Source of the DNA: Acidiphilium acidophilum
Lineage (GTDB): Bacteria; Pseudomonadota; Alphaproteobacteria; Acetobacterales; Acetobacteraceae
Reading direction: 5' to 3'
Assembly (NCBI RefSeq): GCF_033842475.1
Contig: NZ_JAWXYB010000018.1
Span: forward strand, 3,269,501-3,333,500
DNA length: 64,000 nt
The first letter of the stretch is position 1, and every line of letters starts with the position of its first letter. Of the stretch, positions 1 to 9,649 are shown in pieces. The translations under genes were made by a program, and so were the position numbers. The notes beneath the pieces were generated by a model. It did not search any database and was not told the origin of the DNA. It worked only from the letters and a program-made list of their open reading frames with translations.

Positions 1-2
1 CC

Positions 3-128
3 TCGGTGGCCGGCCTGCTGGTCACGACCGAAGCCATGGTCGCCGAACGCCCCGAGAAAAAGGCACCCCAGGGTGGCGGCGGCGGCGGAATGGGCGGCAT
101 GGGCGGCATGGGCGATATGGATTTCTGA
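3..128 (+). CDS. groL: Chaperonin GroEL, C-terminal end (partial)
   Basis: Only the last 41 codons are inside the window; the gene enters from the left edge. The peptide ends in the Gly-Gly-Met repeat tail ([14 protein letters not shown]) that marks the disordered C-terminus of bacterial 60-kDa chaperonins, preceded by the usual [14 protein letters not shown] helix. GroEL forms the tetradecameric folding chamber with GroES in the cytoplasm. The stop TGA is followed about 30 bases later by a strong intrinsic terminator, so the groESL transcript probably ends here. Confidence 0.97.
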   Translation, partial: SVAGLLVTTEAMVAERPEKKAPQGGGGGGMGGMGGMGDMDF

Positions 129-156
129 TCCAGCCCTCACCGCAGTTACGTCAAAG

Positions 157-188
157 AGGCCGTGGAGCAATCCACGGCCTTTCTTTTT
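157..188 (+). terminator. Rho-independent terminator of groL
   Basis: A perfect 10-bp stem (AGGCCGTGGA / TCCACGGCCT) closes a GCAA tetraloop and runs into a T-rich tract (TTCTTTTT). It lies 28 bases after the groL stop and before the next start codon on the same strand. Confidence 0.9.
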
Positions 189-239
189 GCCCGCCCCCTC
201 ACATTGCGCCGGTTCTCAAACCATGAAAGACTCCTCGCA

Positions 240-821
240 ATGGAAAAAGACCGCCTGACCGCCTTCTCCGATGGCGTCATCGCCGTCATCATCACCATCA
301 TGGTGCTCGACCTGAAACTCCCGCACGGCACCAGCCTCGCCGCGCTCGCCACCGCCGCCCCCACCTTCGTCAGCTACATCCTCAGCTTCATCTACGTCGC
401 CATCTACTGGAACAACCACCATCATTTCTTCCAGCTCGTCCCACGTGTCACCGGCGCCATCCTCTGGGCGAACCTGCACCTGCTGTTCTGGCTCTCCCTC
501 ATCCCCTTCGCCACTGCATGGGTCGGCACCCACCACACCGCCGCCATCCCCACCGCCCTCTACGGTACCGCCCTGCTGATGCCCGCCCTCGCCTGGTTCA
601 CCCTGCAAACCACCATCATCCGCGCCCAGGGCACCGGATCACCCCTCGCCAAAGCCATCGGGCGCGACCTCAAAGGCAAAACCTCCCCCCTCCTCTACAC
701 CACCGGCATCCTCCTCGCCTTCATCAACACCACCCTCGCCGACGGAACCTACGCCTTGGTCGCCCTCCTCTGGCTGATCCCGGACCGCCGGGTCGAACAA
801 GCACTCCCACACGAAGACTGA
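240..821 (+). CDS. TMEM175/DUF1211 family membrane protein
   Basis: A 193-residue protein beginning MEKDRLTAFSDGVIAVIIT. The FSDG motif in the first helix followed by a hydrophobic segment ending LDLKLP is the signature of the TMEM175 (DUF1211) family. Bacterial members form small potassium-permeable channels with six helices in the inner membrane. About six hydrophobic segments can be seen. An in-frame upstream start at 162 exists but would place the start inside the groL terminator, so the ATG at 240 is preferred. Physiological role in this organism is unknown. Confidence 0.85.
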   Translation: MEKDRLTAFSDGVIAVIITIMVLDLKLPHGTSLAALATAAPTFVSYILSFIYVAIYWNNHHHFFQLVPRVTGAILWANLHLLFWLSLIPFATAWVGTHHTAAIPTALYGTALLMPALAWFTLQTTIIRAQGTGSPLAKAIGRDLKGKTSPLLYTTGILLAFINTTLADGTYALVALLWLIPDRRVEQALPHED

Positions 822-854
822 TCGCCCTCCCCTTGCCTGAAACGAGCGGGTTCC

Positions 855-897
855 AAGGGCTCCGCCCTCAGTGGGGGTCGAGGTGGCAAAGTCCCCC
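855..897. repeat. Two small GC-rich inverted repeats
   Basis: Downstream of the TMEM175 gene there are two adjacent imperfect inverted repeats: AGGGC-TCC-GCCCT, then GGGGG and CCCCC separated by 15 bases. There is no T-tract, so this is not a standard terminator. It may be a short dispersed repeat, or a weak hairpin between the convergent TMEM175 and MFS genes. Confidence 0.3.
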
Positions 898-939
898 GTC
901 TGGCTTGCATAAGCGGCCACAACCCCCAGCCCTCCGATA

Positions 940-2094
940 TCATCCGCGCGCGGCGTGTCGTTCCAGCCGGAATGTCCAGAGTGCCACGATCAGTCCCAGT
1001 GCCGCCATTGCCGCTCCCACCAGCGGCAGGTCGAGGTAGCTCACCCCGATGCCCAGCGCCGCGCCGCCGATCCATGCCCCGGCGGCGTTACCCAGGTTGA
1101 ACGCGCCTTGATTGATGGTCGAGGCAAGGTTCGGCGCATCCCGCGCGAAATCGATCACCCGCGTCTGCAGCGGCGACACCATGGTGAACACGGCCACCCC
1201 CCACACCAGCAGCACGCCGATCGCCAGCACGCCACTGAAGCTCACCAGCCGCAGCACGCCCAGAATCACCGCCAGTGCAGCGAACGTGAGCACGATGGTC
1301 CGCGCCGAGTGCCGATCCGCCAGCCGCCCGCCCAGCAGCCCGCCGGCGGTCAGTCCCGCCCCGAAAATCAGCAAGGCCACGCTCACCCAATGTGGCGACA
1401 ACCCGCTGACGTGCTCCAGCAGGGGCGCGATATAGGTGAACACGCTGAACAGGCTCATCGAGCTCAGCACCGCCATCAGCATCGCGAGCAGCACCTGCGT
1501 CCGCCCCAGAATCCGCACCTCGTTCAGCAACCGCCCGGACCCTCCGGGCATCCCTTTCGGCAATAGCACCGCGATCGCCGCCATCGACACCAGCCCGATC
1601 GCCATCACCGCCCAGAACGTGGCGCGCCATCCCGCCGCCTGCCCCAGAATCGTCCCGGCCGGCACCCCGAGCACGTTGGCCATGGTCAGACCAAGAAACA
1701 CCAGCGCCACCGCCCGCGCCCGTTTCTCGCGCGGCACCAGATCCGCCGCGACGACCGACCCGATCCCGAAAAACGCCCCGTGCGACAATGCGGTGATGAT
1801 CCGCGCTGCCATCATCGTCCAATAACCGGGTGCCAGTGCGCACAGGGCATTGCCCAGCACGAACACGCCCATCAATGAAATCAGCGCGGTCCGCCGCTGC
1901 CACCGCCCCACCAGCACGGCGACGAAGGGCGAGCCGAACGTCACCCCCAGCGCGTAGGCGGTCACCAGATACCCCGCCTGCGGCACCGATACCGCGAAGT
2001 CCCGCGCCAGTTCCGGCACCAGGCCGACAATCACGAATTCGCTGGTGCCGATCGCGAAACTCGCGACGATCAGCGCAATCAAGGGTAAGGGCAT
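940..2094 (-). CDS. MFS transporter, DHA1/AraJ-like
   Basis: A polytopic protein of 384 residues with about 12 hydrophobic segments. It begins MPLPLIALIVASFAIGTSEF, and the GTSEF motif followed by GLVPELA is typical of the AraJ/YdhP/NepI branch of the DHA1 major facilitator family. These are proton-coupled inner-membrane exporters of drugs, sugars or nucleosides. The loop 2-3 motif appears as GSPFVAVLVGRWQRR. A TTG start 12 bases further upstream is possible; the ATG is preferred. The substrate cannot be inferred. Confidence 0.85.
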   Translation of the reverse strand: MPLPLIALIVASFAIGTSEFVIVGLVPELARDFAVSVPQAGYLVTAYALGVTFGSPFVAVLVGRWQRRTALISLMGVFVLGNALCALAPGYWTMMAARIITALSHGAFFGIGSVVAADLVPREKRARAVALVFLGLTMANVLGVPAGTILGQAAGWRATFWAVMAIGLVSMAAIAVLLPKGMPGGSGRLLNEVRILGRTQVLLAMLMAVLSSMSLFSVFTYIAPLLEHVSGLSPHWVSVALLIFGAGLTAGGLLGGRLADRHSARTIVLTFAALAVILGVLRLVSFSGVLAIGVLLVWGVAVFTMVSPLQTRVIDFARDAPNLASTINQGAFNLGNAAGAWIGGAALGIGVSYLDLPLVGAAMAALGLIVALWTFRLERHAARG

Positions 2095-2131
2095 ACACAA
2101 CCGCAAAAAGTGAAGCGCGCAGAAAGCGCCC

Positions 2132-2163
2132 GTTTCACGAAAAAAAGAAGCGGAAAACCTGTT
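2132..2163. repeat. Degenerate half-copy of the AT-rich palindromic element
   Basis: The stretch CACGAAAAAAAGAAGCGGAA followed by a degenerate AAACCTGTTCT resembles the GAAGCAAAAAACTTT part of the repeat family found from 33 to 62 kb, but the palindrome arm is largely lost. It lies between two minus-strand genes. Confidence 0.3.
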
Positions 2164-2682
2164 CTAATTTCGCGTCTGTGGGTTGTCGAAACGCGGGGAC
2201 CGCAGCCGCGCGAACGCCGCTTTCAACGCCTCCGCCAGATCCCGCCGCTCCGCCCCGCCCAGATCGGTGCCCACGATATGCTTCGCCTCGCGGTTGACGA
2301 TCGACAGCACCGGATTACTCCCCGCCGTCTCCTCAAGCTGCACCCGCAGCCACCCTGGCGCCATCGCAATCTGATTGCGCCGCCCGCGCGGCGAGGTCCG
2401 GGTGATCGTCAACCCGTCCTCGGTCAGCAAAATCACTTCCGAGGCCCGTCCGCCCCGCATGTTCATCGCATAGAGCATGATCGCGAGCAGCAGATCCACC
2501 ACGTCGAACCCGATCACCGGCAACGCGCCCAGATAATACATCAACCCGTTCACCAGCATCGAGCCCGCGGCCATCACCCCGAACACGATAAACATGCCGC
2601 GCCGGCTCATGCTCCGGTGCGGCGTCAGGATCGCCTCGAAAATCGGTCCCGGCGCCTCGATCGTGTCCGTCGTATCTGACAT
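2164..2682 (-). CDS. DUF2244 family integral membrane protein
   Basis: A 172-residue protein starting MSDTTDTIEAPGPIFEAILT, with an ATG preceded by a GGGGA ribosome-binding site. The N-terminal LTPHRSMSRRG segment leads into two membrane helices (about residues 30-75). A soluble part follows, with a TRTSPRG motif and a WLRVQLEE strand, and it ends near RRDLAEALKAAFA. This arrangement matches DUF2244, a widespread alphaproteobacterial inner-membrane family of unknown function that is often found near cytochrome oxidase genes. No function is assigned. Confidence 0.75.
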   Translation of the reverse strand: MSDTTDTIEAPGPIFEAILTPHRSMSRRGMFIVFGVMAAGSMLVNGLMYYLGALPVIGFDVVDLLLAIMLYAMNMRGGRASEVILLTEDGLTITRTSPRGRRNQIAMAPGWLRVQLEETAGSNPVLSIVNREAKHIVGTDLGGAERRDLAEALKAAFARLRSPRFDNPQTRN

Positions 2683-2751
2683 ATCCCCATTTTCGCATTT
2701 ATTTGCCGGATCGCAAGCAGAAATCCACCATCCCGGCACTGCAAAACGCCA

Positions 2752-3462
2752 TCACATGATCGACCTGAACCCCACGATATCCGGCGGCCCATCCGCAAAC
2801 CGAAATCGAACCTCGCCCGGCGCCAGCCCGACCAAACTCGAGCACACCGTGCCAAACCCCTCGTGTGGCCCGACATTGAGCGCGGTGTCCACCGGTGGTG
2901 TTCGCGCCGCCAGCAATGCCTGCCACTCCCGCCAGTCACCGCTCGCGGGATCGGGGCGCGCGGCCGCCTCGAACAACGGCTTGTAACGCGCAATCCTCGG
3001 GCTGCCCATATCGTTCGGATCGGAGGCTGTGATCATCGTGATCCCCGGTGCCAGCACCCTCGTCGCGATTGTCCCGGTGCCCTCACTGCGCAACACGCAG
3101 CCGCCGCTCGCATCAACCAGCACGAGGTTGAATGCGCGATACCGCTCCAGCTCTTCCCGCGCCACACGGTCGCGCGCCGCCGAAGCACTCCGTTCCTTCA
3201 AGGCCATGAGCGGCAACCCGCCCCGGCTCGCCTTGCCCGGCTGCGGCCCAAGACTGCCCGTCCGGTTCAGCAACGCCGCGACAACCCCGTCATCATTGAC
3301 CCCCAGCCAGGTTCCCCCGGCCAGACGATCCCGGCCTGCGGTAATTCCCGACCAGTATCGCGCCGGCGGGTCCCAGGCCCGGTCGATCCGTTCATCGCGA
3401 TTTGCAGCGATCACGACCGGCCATCGAGCCGAAGGATCGAAAGAAAGGATCAGGGAACACAT
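2752..3462 (-). CDS. NRDE family (TANGO2-like) protein
   Basis: A 236-residue protein starting MCSLILSF with Cys as the second residue. The hallmark NRDE appears in VVIAANRDERIDRAWDPPAR, and WLGVNDDGVVAALLNRTG and SRGGLP follow as in the family. Cys2 suggests an N-terminal-nucleophile hydrolase-like fold. The human homologue TANGO2 is linked to haem and lipid metabolism, but the bacterial role is not settled. The gene stands alone between a DUF2244 gene and a secreted protein, all on the minus strand. Confidence 0.85.
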   Translation of the reverse strand: MCSLILSFDPSARWPVVIAANRDERIDRAWDPPARYWSGITAGRDRLAGGTWLGVNDDGVVAALLNRTGSLGPQPGKASRGGLPLMALKERSASAARDRVAREELERYRAFNLVLVDASGGCVLRSEGTGTIATRVLAPGITMITASDPNDMGSPRIARYKPLFEAAARPDPASGDWREWQALLAARTPPVDTALNVGPHEGFGTVCSSLVGLAPGEVRFRFADGPPDIVGFRSIM

Positions 3463-3495
3463 CGCCGCCTCAATTCCACAATCGAAGCGGGCCGC

Positions 3496-3954
3496 TCATC
3501 GGCAGTTGGTTCGCGCCGCAAGATACGGTCTGGCCAGATCCCATATTCCATAGCGAAACGTCACCGTCAGCGAACGAACCGTCATTCCCGCAGGGAACGC
3601 AGGGAACCGCAGATTGCTGATCGTCGCGAGCAACCTCGCATTCACCGCAGTTAAACTCGGCTTCACGAGACGAGCCCCGCTCACCTTACCATCCGGCGCG
3701 ATCCGAAACCGCACGATCGCCGGGCCCTCGCAATAAAGATTGCGCCCCGTCCCGCCATGGCCGAACGTATCAAACAACACGCGATCCACCACGCCCCGAT
3801 ACTGCGAGCCCGGCGCGGGGCGGATAACGGTGGAGGAATACCAATCACCATGGCCGACCGACCCCGGATCGTCAGCGCCCGCCACCGAAAGACTGCAAAC
3901 CAGCAATCCGGTCCCAAGCAAAAGCCCTGCCGCAAAAGTCGAACCTGTCTTCAT
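3496..3954 (-). CDS. Exported protein with TonB C-terminal-like domain
   Basis: A 152-residue protein with a signal peptide (MKTGSTFAAGLLLGTGLLVC then SLSVAGA). The mature part contains VRFRIAPDGKVSGARLVKPS followed by LRFPAFPAGM and a final strand VTFRYGIWD. This order of strands is the one seen in the C-terminal domain of TonB/TolA-type energy transducers. There is no membrane anchor beyond the signal peptide and no proline-rich spacer, so it is not a classical TonB. A periplasmic TonB-C-like protein of unknown role is the safest reading. Confidence 0.6.
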   Translation of the reverse strand: MKTGSTFAAGLLLGTGLLVCSLSVAGADDPGSVGHGDWYSSTVIRPAPGSQYRGVVDRVLFDTFGHGGTGRNLYCEGPAIVRFRIAPDGKVSGARLVKPSLTAVNARLLATISNLRFPAFPAGMTVRSLTVTFRYGIWDLARPYLAARTNCR

Positions 3955-4496
3955 GACCCAACTCGTCTGCCGTGTTCGGTTTGGATAAAGCGATTACCCT
4001 CCGAGTTACAATCCCACGATCCCGCCTTGTATCGATACCGGCCTGACCTAGGGAGGGCCGCGCCAATCCCAAGCCCGATCACAATGCCTATTTTTCGAAC
4101 ATAAACGGTCACATCACAATCTAGTGAGCCTATTTACGCGCATTATTAACTGATCTCTCAGTTTACATCACACTGCACCAAATACACATGCATAATTTTT
4201 GGTCGTTTTTGCCAAATGAGGGGATTGGATGATCAGAACTCCGCCGATCGCCCCACAATGTCAGCACCGCGTCATTCGCGTCTCCCCGACGCCGCTTTGC
4301 CAGTGAAACGCCGCCGCGTCGCCGCCCTGTCACCGCACCGCCACACCCACCCCGAACGCGCCGCGATCCCCCCGGTTTCATCGAACTGCCGCGCCGCTGC
4401 AACGGAACCGTCACGACCCGAAGCTATAACGCCCCCCGGTCGAAGGGTCACGCCGTCGCACCTTTCGACACCGAACCCGTCATAAAGGTGAACCCC
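3955..4496. other. Gene-free stretch upstream of the TonB-dependent receptor
   Basis: About 540 bases between divergent genes. Positions 4085-4215 are clearly AT-rich for this genome and are the likely promoter zone. Positions 4215-4490 are GC-rich with no convincing ORF. I found no cobalamin or thiamine riboswitch motif and no convincing Fur box. Confidence 0.5.
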
Positions 4497-6803
4497 GTGC
4501 AGCCTCGCCCCACCCCATCGCGCGCAACCAAAATCCTGCTACTCTCGCTCTCCAGCACCATCGCCCTCACCGCCGCCGCCCACGCGCAGGTCGTCACCCC
4601 CGCATCCAGCGCCATCGACATCAAGCTGATCAAAAAAATCGAACGTGCCGAGCGCGGCACCGGCTCGGTCAGCAAGGAAGCCGTCCGCAACACCAGCCCG
4701 GTCCAGAGTTTCCAATCCGTGCTGAAAACCGTGCCGGGGTTCACCGTCCGCAACACCAACCCCGGCAACCTCACAGCGGGCGACACCACCTTCACCTATC
4801 AGGGCTTCAACAGCGATCAGGTCGGCATGGAGTTCGATGGCGTGCCGATCATCAACGCCTTTCGCGGCGGCACCAACGGCCAGGGCTCGGACCACGCCCT
4901 GTCACCGGTCGCCTCGGGCCAGTTCGACAGCGTCGTGATCTACAGCGGCGCCAACTCCCCGTCCGAAACCGGCATCAACGCACTCGGCGGCACGATCAAT
5001 TACCTGCCAAAACTGCCCACCCCGCAATTCTACGCCACCATCTCGGGCCACGGAGGTTCCTACGCCAGCAACCCTGAAGGCGGACTCGACAATGGCGGCA
5101 TCTCGATCAACTCCGGCGCGCTGAACAGTACAGGCACCGAACTCTACGGCAATTTCTATCACACCAACTATCAGAGCTACCTCAAGCACGTCTTCTCGAT
5201 CAACAACAACGCCTACCTCTCGGCCCTCCAGCCATACGACGAAGGCCGCTCGCAATTCTCCTTCATCCTGATCAACAACGCCGAACGCGCCCAGCAGCCC
5301 GAAACCATCCCTCTCGCACTGGTTCAACAATACGGCAGCGATTTTCAATATCCCCTGAACATCTCGAACAACCGCACCACGACGAAATCCTTCACCACCA
5401 TCGTCGGCTGGCGCTCGATCATCAACCAGTACGTCGTCGCCCGCGCCAAGCTGTTCTACACCCAGGACAATAACGACCGCACCGCCTATTCCAACGCGGC
5501 CTATGTCGGCGGTTTCGGCGGCTATCCCCTGCCGACCTCGCTCAAAAGCTATGCCAACCCCGCGCCCAACGGCATCCCGGACAACACCTACAACCCAACC
5601 GCCCTGTTCGGCAGCAGCTATAACGGCACTCAATATCAGCGCTATATCGACAATTTCAACAATATCGGCGTCACCCCGTCACTGTCCTTCCTCCTGCCGC
5701 ACAACACCATCACGGTCGGCGGCCTCTACATCCATTCGCAGGATCACAGCGCCGAATACTGGTACGGTGCCGGCAACGTCCCCACCACCGACGGCTATAA
5801 CGACGCGTGGGACGAACACGATCTGCGCAACTACGCCGATATCTACATCCAGGACCACATCCGCCTGCTCAACAACAAATTGAGCATCACACCCGGCCTC
5901 AAATACTACACGGTCCTGACAACATCCAACGATATCAGCGGCTATTACTATAATTATGCCGGCACAGTGAAAAACCGCTTCAATTACTCCGAACCCTCGT
6001 TCGGCGTCAGCTACGAGGCCCTGAAAAACCTCGACCTCTATGCCCATTACGGCCGCGTCTACAAAGTTCCCAATATCAGCGCCTATTATTCCGTGATCGG
6101 CAACGCCCCCACCCCCGGCCTCGAACTGGTGCGCCCGGAATATGTCGACGCGATCGACACCGGCGTGCGCTACGATATCGGCAAGATCAAAACCACCCTC
6201 GCCTATTTCCGCCGCAGCTTCAGCAATAAATTCGGCTATTACTACAACAATGCCACCGGCCAGACCATCCAGTACAATGTCGGCACCGCGCTCTACCAGG
6301 GTGCCACGGCATCGATCGATGCCGCCCTCACCCCGCAGCTCTCTGTTTACGTCAATTACGACTACACATCGGCGAAATACACCTCGAACTACCTCGCGAA
6401 CGATGGTGCCAGCGTCTACAATGGCGAACTGGTCGGCGGCGTGCCGCTCTACAACCTCAACTTCGGCGTCCAGTATAAAAAATCGGGCCTGACCACCAAA
6501 CTGACCGACAGTCTGGTCGGCCCCTGGCACATGAACACCGATCTCGGCTCCCCCGCCGCCCTGCCCGCCGTCCACCCCTACAACATCGTCGATCTCAACA
6601 TCGGCTACAGCTGGAAAACCCGGTCGCCCTATGTCCACAAATGGACCCTCAACGCCTATGTCGATAACCTGTTCGACACCAACTACAACCCCTACGAATA
6701 CCAGCAGATCGGCGGCGGTCCCAAGGGCAGCCCGAACTACATCGCGGTCGAAACCGGCGCCCCGGTCTTCATCGGCCTCGGCCTCAAGCTCAAGCTGAGT
6801 TGA
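4497..6803 (+). CDS. TonB-dependent outer-membrane receptor
   Basis: A protein of about 768 residues: signal peptide (KILLLSLSSTIALTAAAHAQ), plug domain (VQSFQSVLKTVPGFTVRNTN, FEFDG-like MEFDGVPII, ALGGTINYLP) and a long 22-strand barrel rich in Asn, Tyr and Gly. It ends with the typical aromatic/Leu terminal strand (FIGLGLKLKLS). A GTG at 4497 is chosen because AAGGTGA lies five bases upstream; an in-frame GTG at 4488 is too close to that site. No TonB box is obvious. The next two genes encode an exported phosphatase/beta-propeller and an MFS importer, so the substrate is probably a phosphorylated or esterified organic compound. That is inference from context. Confidence 0.9.
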   Translation: MQPRPTPSRATKILLLSLSSTIALTAAAHAQVVTPASSAIDIKLIKKIERAERGTGSVSKEAVRNTSPVQSFQSVLKTVPGFTVRNTNPGNLTAGDTTFTYQGFNSDQVGMEFDGVPIINAFRGGTNGQGSDHALSPVASGQFDSVVIYSGANSPSETGINALGGTINYLPKLPTPQFYATISGHGGSYASNPEGGLDNGGISINSGALNSTGTELYGNFYHTNYQSYLKHVFSINNNAYLSALQPYDEGRSQFSFILINNAERAQQPETIPLALVQQYGSDFQYPLNISNNRTTTKSFTTIVGWRSIINQYVVARAKLFYTQDNNDRTAYSNAAYVGGFGGYPLPTSLKSYANPAPNGIPDNTYNPTALFGSSYNGTQYQRYIDNFNNIGVTPSLSFLLPHNTITVGGLYIHSQDHSAEYWYGAGNVPTTDGYNDAWDEHDLRNYADIYIQDHIRLLNNKLSITPGLKYYTVLTTSNDISGYYYNYAGTVKNRFNYSEPSFGVSYEALKNLDLYAHYGRVYKVPNISAYYSVIGNAPTPGLELVRPEYVDAIDTGVRYDIGKIKTTLAYFRRSFSNKFGYYYNNATGQTIQYNVGTALYQGATASIDAALTPQLSVYVNYDYTSAKYTSNYLANDGASVYNGELVGGVPLYNLNFGVQYKKSGLTTKLTDSLVGPWHMNTDLGSPAALPAVHPYNIVDLNIGYSWKTRSPYVHKWTLNAYVDNLFDTNYNPYEYQQIGGGPKGSPNYIAVETGAPVFIGLGLKLKLS

Positions 6804-6901
6804 TCCCGAACCGCACGGACAATCCCCCGGTCGCGGGCACCGGCATTGCCGGGAGCGCCCGCTTCCGGCAGTCTCGAACTCATCCAAAGGGAGCACCCCG
6901 C

Positions 6902-9649
6902 GTGCCGGCATCCAGACCCTCGACCGGAATCGCCATCATAGCCCTCACCCTGACCGCGCTGGCCTGCGGCGCCTGGTCAGGCCCGCCCGACGCCCCGGTC
7001 ACGATCACCAGCGCCAATCAGGCCGCCTACACCCACACCCTCCCCGCCGGTCGTCTCGCCGCACCGGTCGGCACCATCGTCGCCACCCCGAATTTCCCGA
7101 CCGGCGTGGCGATTCTCGGTCATCGCATCGCCGTCCTCGCCAACGGTGCCTCCCGCGCGCAATCCATCGCCTTCTATGACCGCACCACCCTCACCGCCGA
7201 GACCTCGCTGATCGGCCTCGCCAAACCCCTGAAAACCCCGCTGCCCTCCGGTGCCCAGGTGCTCAAGCATCAGGATTTCTTCCAGGGCCTCGCAACCGGA
7301 CCGACCGGCACGCTCTACGCGGCGGGCGGCGCCTCGAACGACATCCTCGCGATCGACACTGCCGGTCCCACCCCGCGCGTCATCCACACCTACCGCCTCA
7401 TCTGGCAACCCTTCCCGCACAACCAGTACCCCTATGTCTATCAGGGCGCCCACCACGCGGACGTTCATAAACCCGCCGGTCTCGAAGCCGACAAACAGTC
7501 CCACCCCCGCTATTTCTTCCCCGATGCCGTGGCCGCCACCGCGCATCATGTATTCACCACCGGCCTGCTCGCCAACAGCCTCGCGCGGATCGATCTCGCC
7601 ACCGGTGCCACCACCTACCTCAACGTCGGCGCATACCCCAACGCCATCGCCTTCGCCGATCACGGCAAAATCCTCGCGGTCTCCCTCTGGGGCGACAACG
7701 CGGTCGCCCTGGTCGACCCGACCACGATGAAACTCCTCGCCAAAATCGCGGTCGGCCCCCACCTCACCGCCACCTCGATCGAAGCCGGACTCCACCCGAT
7801 CGCCCTCGCTGGCCGCCGCTCCACCCCACATCTCTACGTCGCCCTCGCCAACGGCGATCAAATCGTCGAAATCGACACCACCACCGGCAAAATCCTCCGC
7901 CGCATCTCGGTGTTGCCCTACCGCAACGCCGCCTCCGGCTCCTACCCCGACGCCCTGGCCCTCGACGGAACGCGCCTCTACGTCGCCAACGCCGGCAACG
8001 ACGACATCATGACCATCGATACCCGCACCGGCGCCGAACGCGGCCTCACCCCGACCGGCTGGTATCCCACCGCGCTGGCCGTCACCCCACATCACCTCTA
8101 CGCCGTCGCCGCCAAGGGCCTCGGCTCCGGCCCGAACCTCGACCATCAATGGGTCGGCGACATGATGCACGGCCTGCTCCAGCAGATCCCCCGCCATCCC
8201 GCGCCATCGGCCCAAACCGCCTTCACCCGGGCCGCCCTCGCCGACAACCACTTCCTGCCCGAACAGCGCGCCGCCCTCGCCGCCCGCAACGCCCGCGTCA
8301 CCCGTCGCCTCGACCGCCGCATCCACACCGTCGTCCTGATCCTGCGCGAGAACAAAACCTTCGACGAGGAATTCGGCCGCTATCCCGGCCTCGGCCACTG
8401 GGCCGACCCGCAGCTCGACCTTTACGACCGCAAGGAACTGCCCAACCTCTATCACATGGCCGCCACCGGCGCGCTCTTCGTCGATTTCGACGCCGACGGC
8501 GAAGTCACCGCCCAGGGCCATCAATGGACCACCGCCGCCAGCGATTCCGATTTCGTGCAGCGCACCTGGGGCCAGTATTATTCCAACCGCGGCCTGCAAG
8601 GTAATCCGGGCTGGACCCAACCCCTCTCGACGCCCGCGAAAAACACCGACCCGGACGATCCCTTCGCCGACGATATCGACCTCGCCAAACTCCGCCGCCC
8701 CGCCACCAACCCTTGGATTTCCTACCCCAACGGCCGCTTCCTGTTCGATGATCTCTCCCGCCACCATGTCGGTTTCGAGAATTTCGGCGAATTCATCGCC
8801 CGCGACCGCGCCGGCACTGTCCGCCCCGCGATCCTCGCCAGCACCGATGCCGGCTATCCCGGATGGGACCGCATGCTGCTCGACACCGTCCGCGCCCGCG
8901 TGGTCGACCGCTGGATCGCCGCCCACCGCACCGCCATGCCCCGCTTCATCTATATCTGGCTGCCCGACGACCACACCGCCGGGCGCAACCCCTGCTACTA
9001 CACGCCCGATTATTACGTCGCGAACAACGATGAAGCGACCGCGCAGATCGTCAGCGCCCTGTCGCACACCACAGCCTGGGCCCACATGGCGGTGTTCGTC
9101 ACCGAGGATGACGCGCAATCCGGCGCCGATCACATCAACGCCCACCGCACCTTCCTGGTCGCCTACGGCCCGTGGGTGAAGCCCGCCACCATCATGACCA
9201 AACCCTATTCCCAGGTCGATCTGATCCGCACCATCGAAGCGGTCACCCACATCCCGCCGCTCTCGCAATGGGACCAGAACGCAAGGGTCATCAGCGGCAT
9301 CTGGGCGCACCACCCCGACGATGCGCCGTTCACCCCCCTGCCGATGCAAACCGCCCGCGCGGTCAACCCCGGCACCTGCACCCTCGCAACCCGGCTCCGT
9401 TTCGATGCCGGCACCAGCGGCAAACTCCTTACCCCGGCCTTCGCCGCCGCCCACGGCAAAGCCGCCGCTCTCACCCCCGGCGACCGCTACACCCCGACCT
9501 CCCTGCTCAAGGTCGCGGGCGGCGAACAGATGCGCCAGGAATGGATCGCCTCGAAAGGCAAGGCGAGCTATCAACACGTCATGAATGCCCTCACCCGCTA
9601 TGCCGCCGCCAAAGGTGCTCCGCTCTCCGCGTTCCGCGCGAATGACTGA
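6902..9649 (+). CDS. Bifunctional YncE-like beta-propeller / alkaline phosphatase-superfamily phosphoesterase
   Basis: A protein of about 915 residues, exported (N-terminal hydrophobic segment IAIIALTLTALACG). Residues about 40-430 hold YVTN/YncE propeller repeats (LYVALANGDQIVEIDTTTGK, LYVANAGNDDIMTIDTRTGA). Residues about 460-830 hold a phosphoesterase domain with LILRENKTFDEEFGRYPGLG, GHQWTTAAS and VTEDDAQSGADHINAHRTF, which carry the metal-binding and catalytic positions of the phospholipase C/acid phosphatase-like branch (PF04185). The GTG at 6902 follows an AAGGGAG site. It is downstream of the receptor and overlaps the MFS gene by eight bases, so one operon. It probably dephosphorylates or de-esterifies a substrate in the periplasm. 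The exact substrate is unknown. Confidence 0.85.
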   Translation: MPASRPSTGIAIIALTLTALACGAWSGPPDAPVTITSANQAAYTHTLPAGRLAAPVGTIVATPNFPTGVAILGHRIAVLANGASRAQSIAFYDRTTLTAETSLIGLAKPLKTPLPSGAQVLKHQDFFQGLATGPTGTLYAAGGASNDILAIDTAGPTPRVIHTYRLIWQPFPHNQYPYVYQGAHHADVHKPAGLEADKQSHPRYFFPDAVAATAHHVFTTGLLANSLARIDLATGATTYLNVGAYPNAIAFADHGKILAVSLWGDNAVALVDPTTMKLLAKIAVGPHLTATSIEAGLHPIALAGRRSTPHLYVALANGDQIVEIDTTTGKILRRISVLPYRNAASGSYPDALALDGTRLYVANAGNDDIMTIDTRTGAERGLTPTGWYPTALAVTPHHLYAVAAKGLGSGPNLDHQWVGDMMHGLLQQIPRHPAPSAQTAFTRAALADNHFLPEQRAALAARNARVTRRLDRRIHTVVLILRENKTFDEEFGRYPGLGHWADPQLDLYDRKELPNLYHMAATGALFVDFDADGEVTAQGHQWTTAASDSDFVQRTWGQYYSNRGLQGNPGWTQPLSTPAKNTDPDDPFADDIDLAKLRRPATNPWISYPNGRFLFDDLSRHHVGFENFGEFIARDRAGTVRPAILASTDAGYPGWDRMLLDTVRARVVDRWIAAHRTAMPRFIYIWLPDDHTAGRNPCYYTPDYYVANNDEATAQIVSALSHTTAWAHMAVFVTEDDAQSGADHINAHRTFLVAYGPWVKPATIMTKPYSQVDLIRTIEAVTHIPPLSQWDQNARVISGIWAHHPDDAPFTPLPMQTARAVNPGTCTLATRLRFDAGTSGKLLTPAFAAAHGKAAALTPGDRYTPTSLLKVAGGEQMRQEWIASKGKASYQHVMNALTRYAAAKGAPLSAFRAND

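Noticed and set aside
4329-4346. Possible Pho box (CTGTCAC-N4-CCGCCAC) before the phosphoester scavenging operon
   Set aside because: The second half has two mismatches and the genome is GC-rich, so chance is likely; no second copy is visible.
4216-4485. Small ORFs on both strands upstream of the TonB receptor
   Set aside because: Low-complexity Arg/Pro/Ala translations in GC-rich DNA; no recognisable domain or ribosome-binding site.
4400-4496. Cobalamin or other riboswitch upstream of the TonB receptor
   Set aside because: The B12-box and the paired aptamer segments are absent.
5679-6911. Long antisense ORFs opposite real genes (for example 6977-9727 and 37174-38763 on the minus strand)
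   Set aside because: They are codon-position shadows of GC-rich genes, rich in Gly, Asp, Val and Arg, with no family resemblance.
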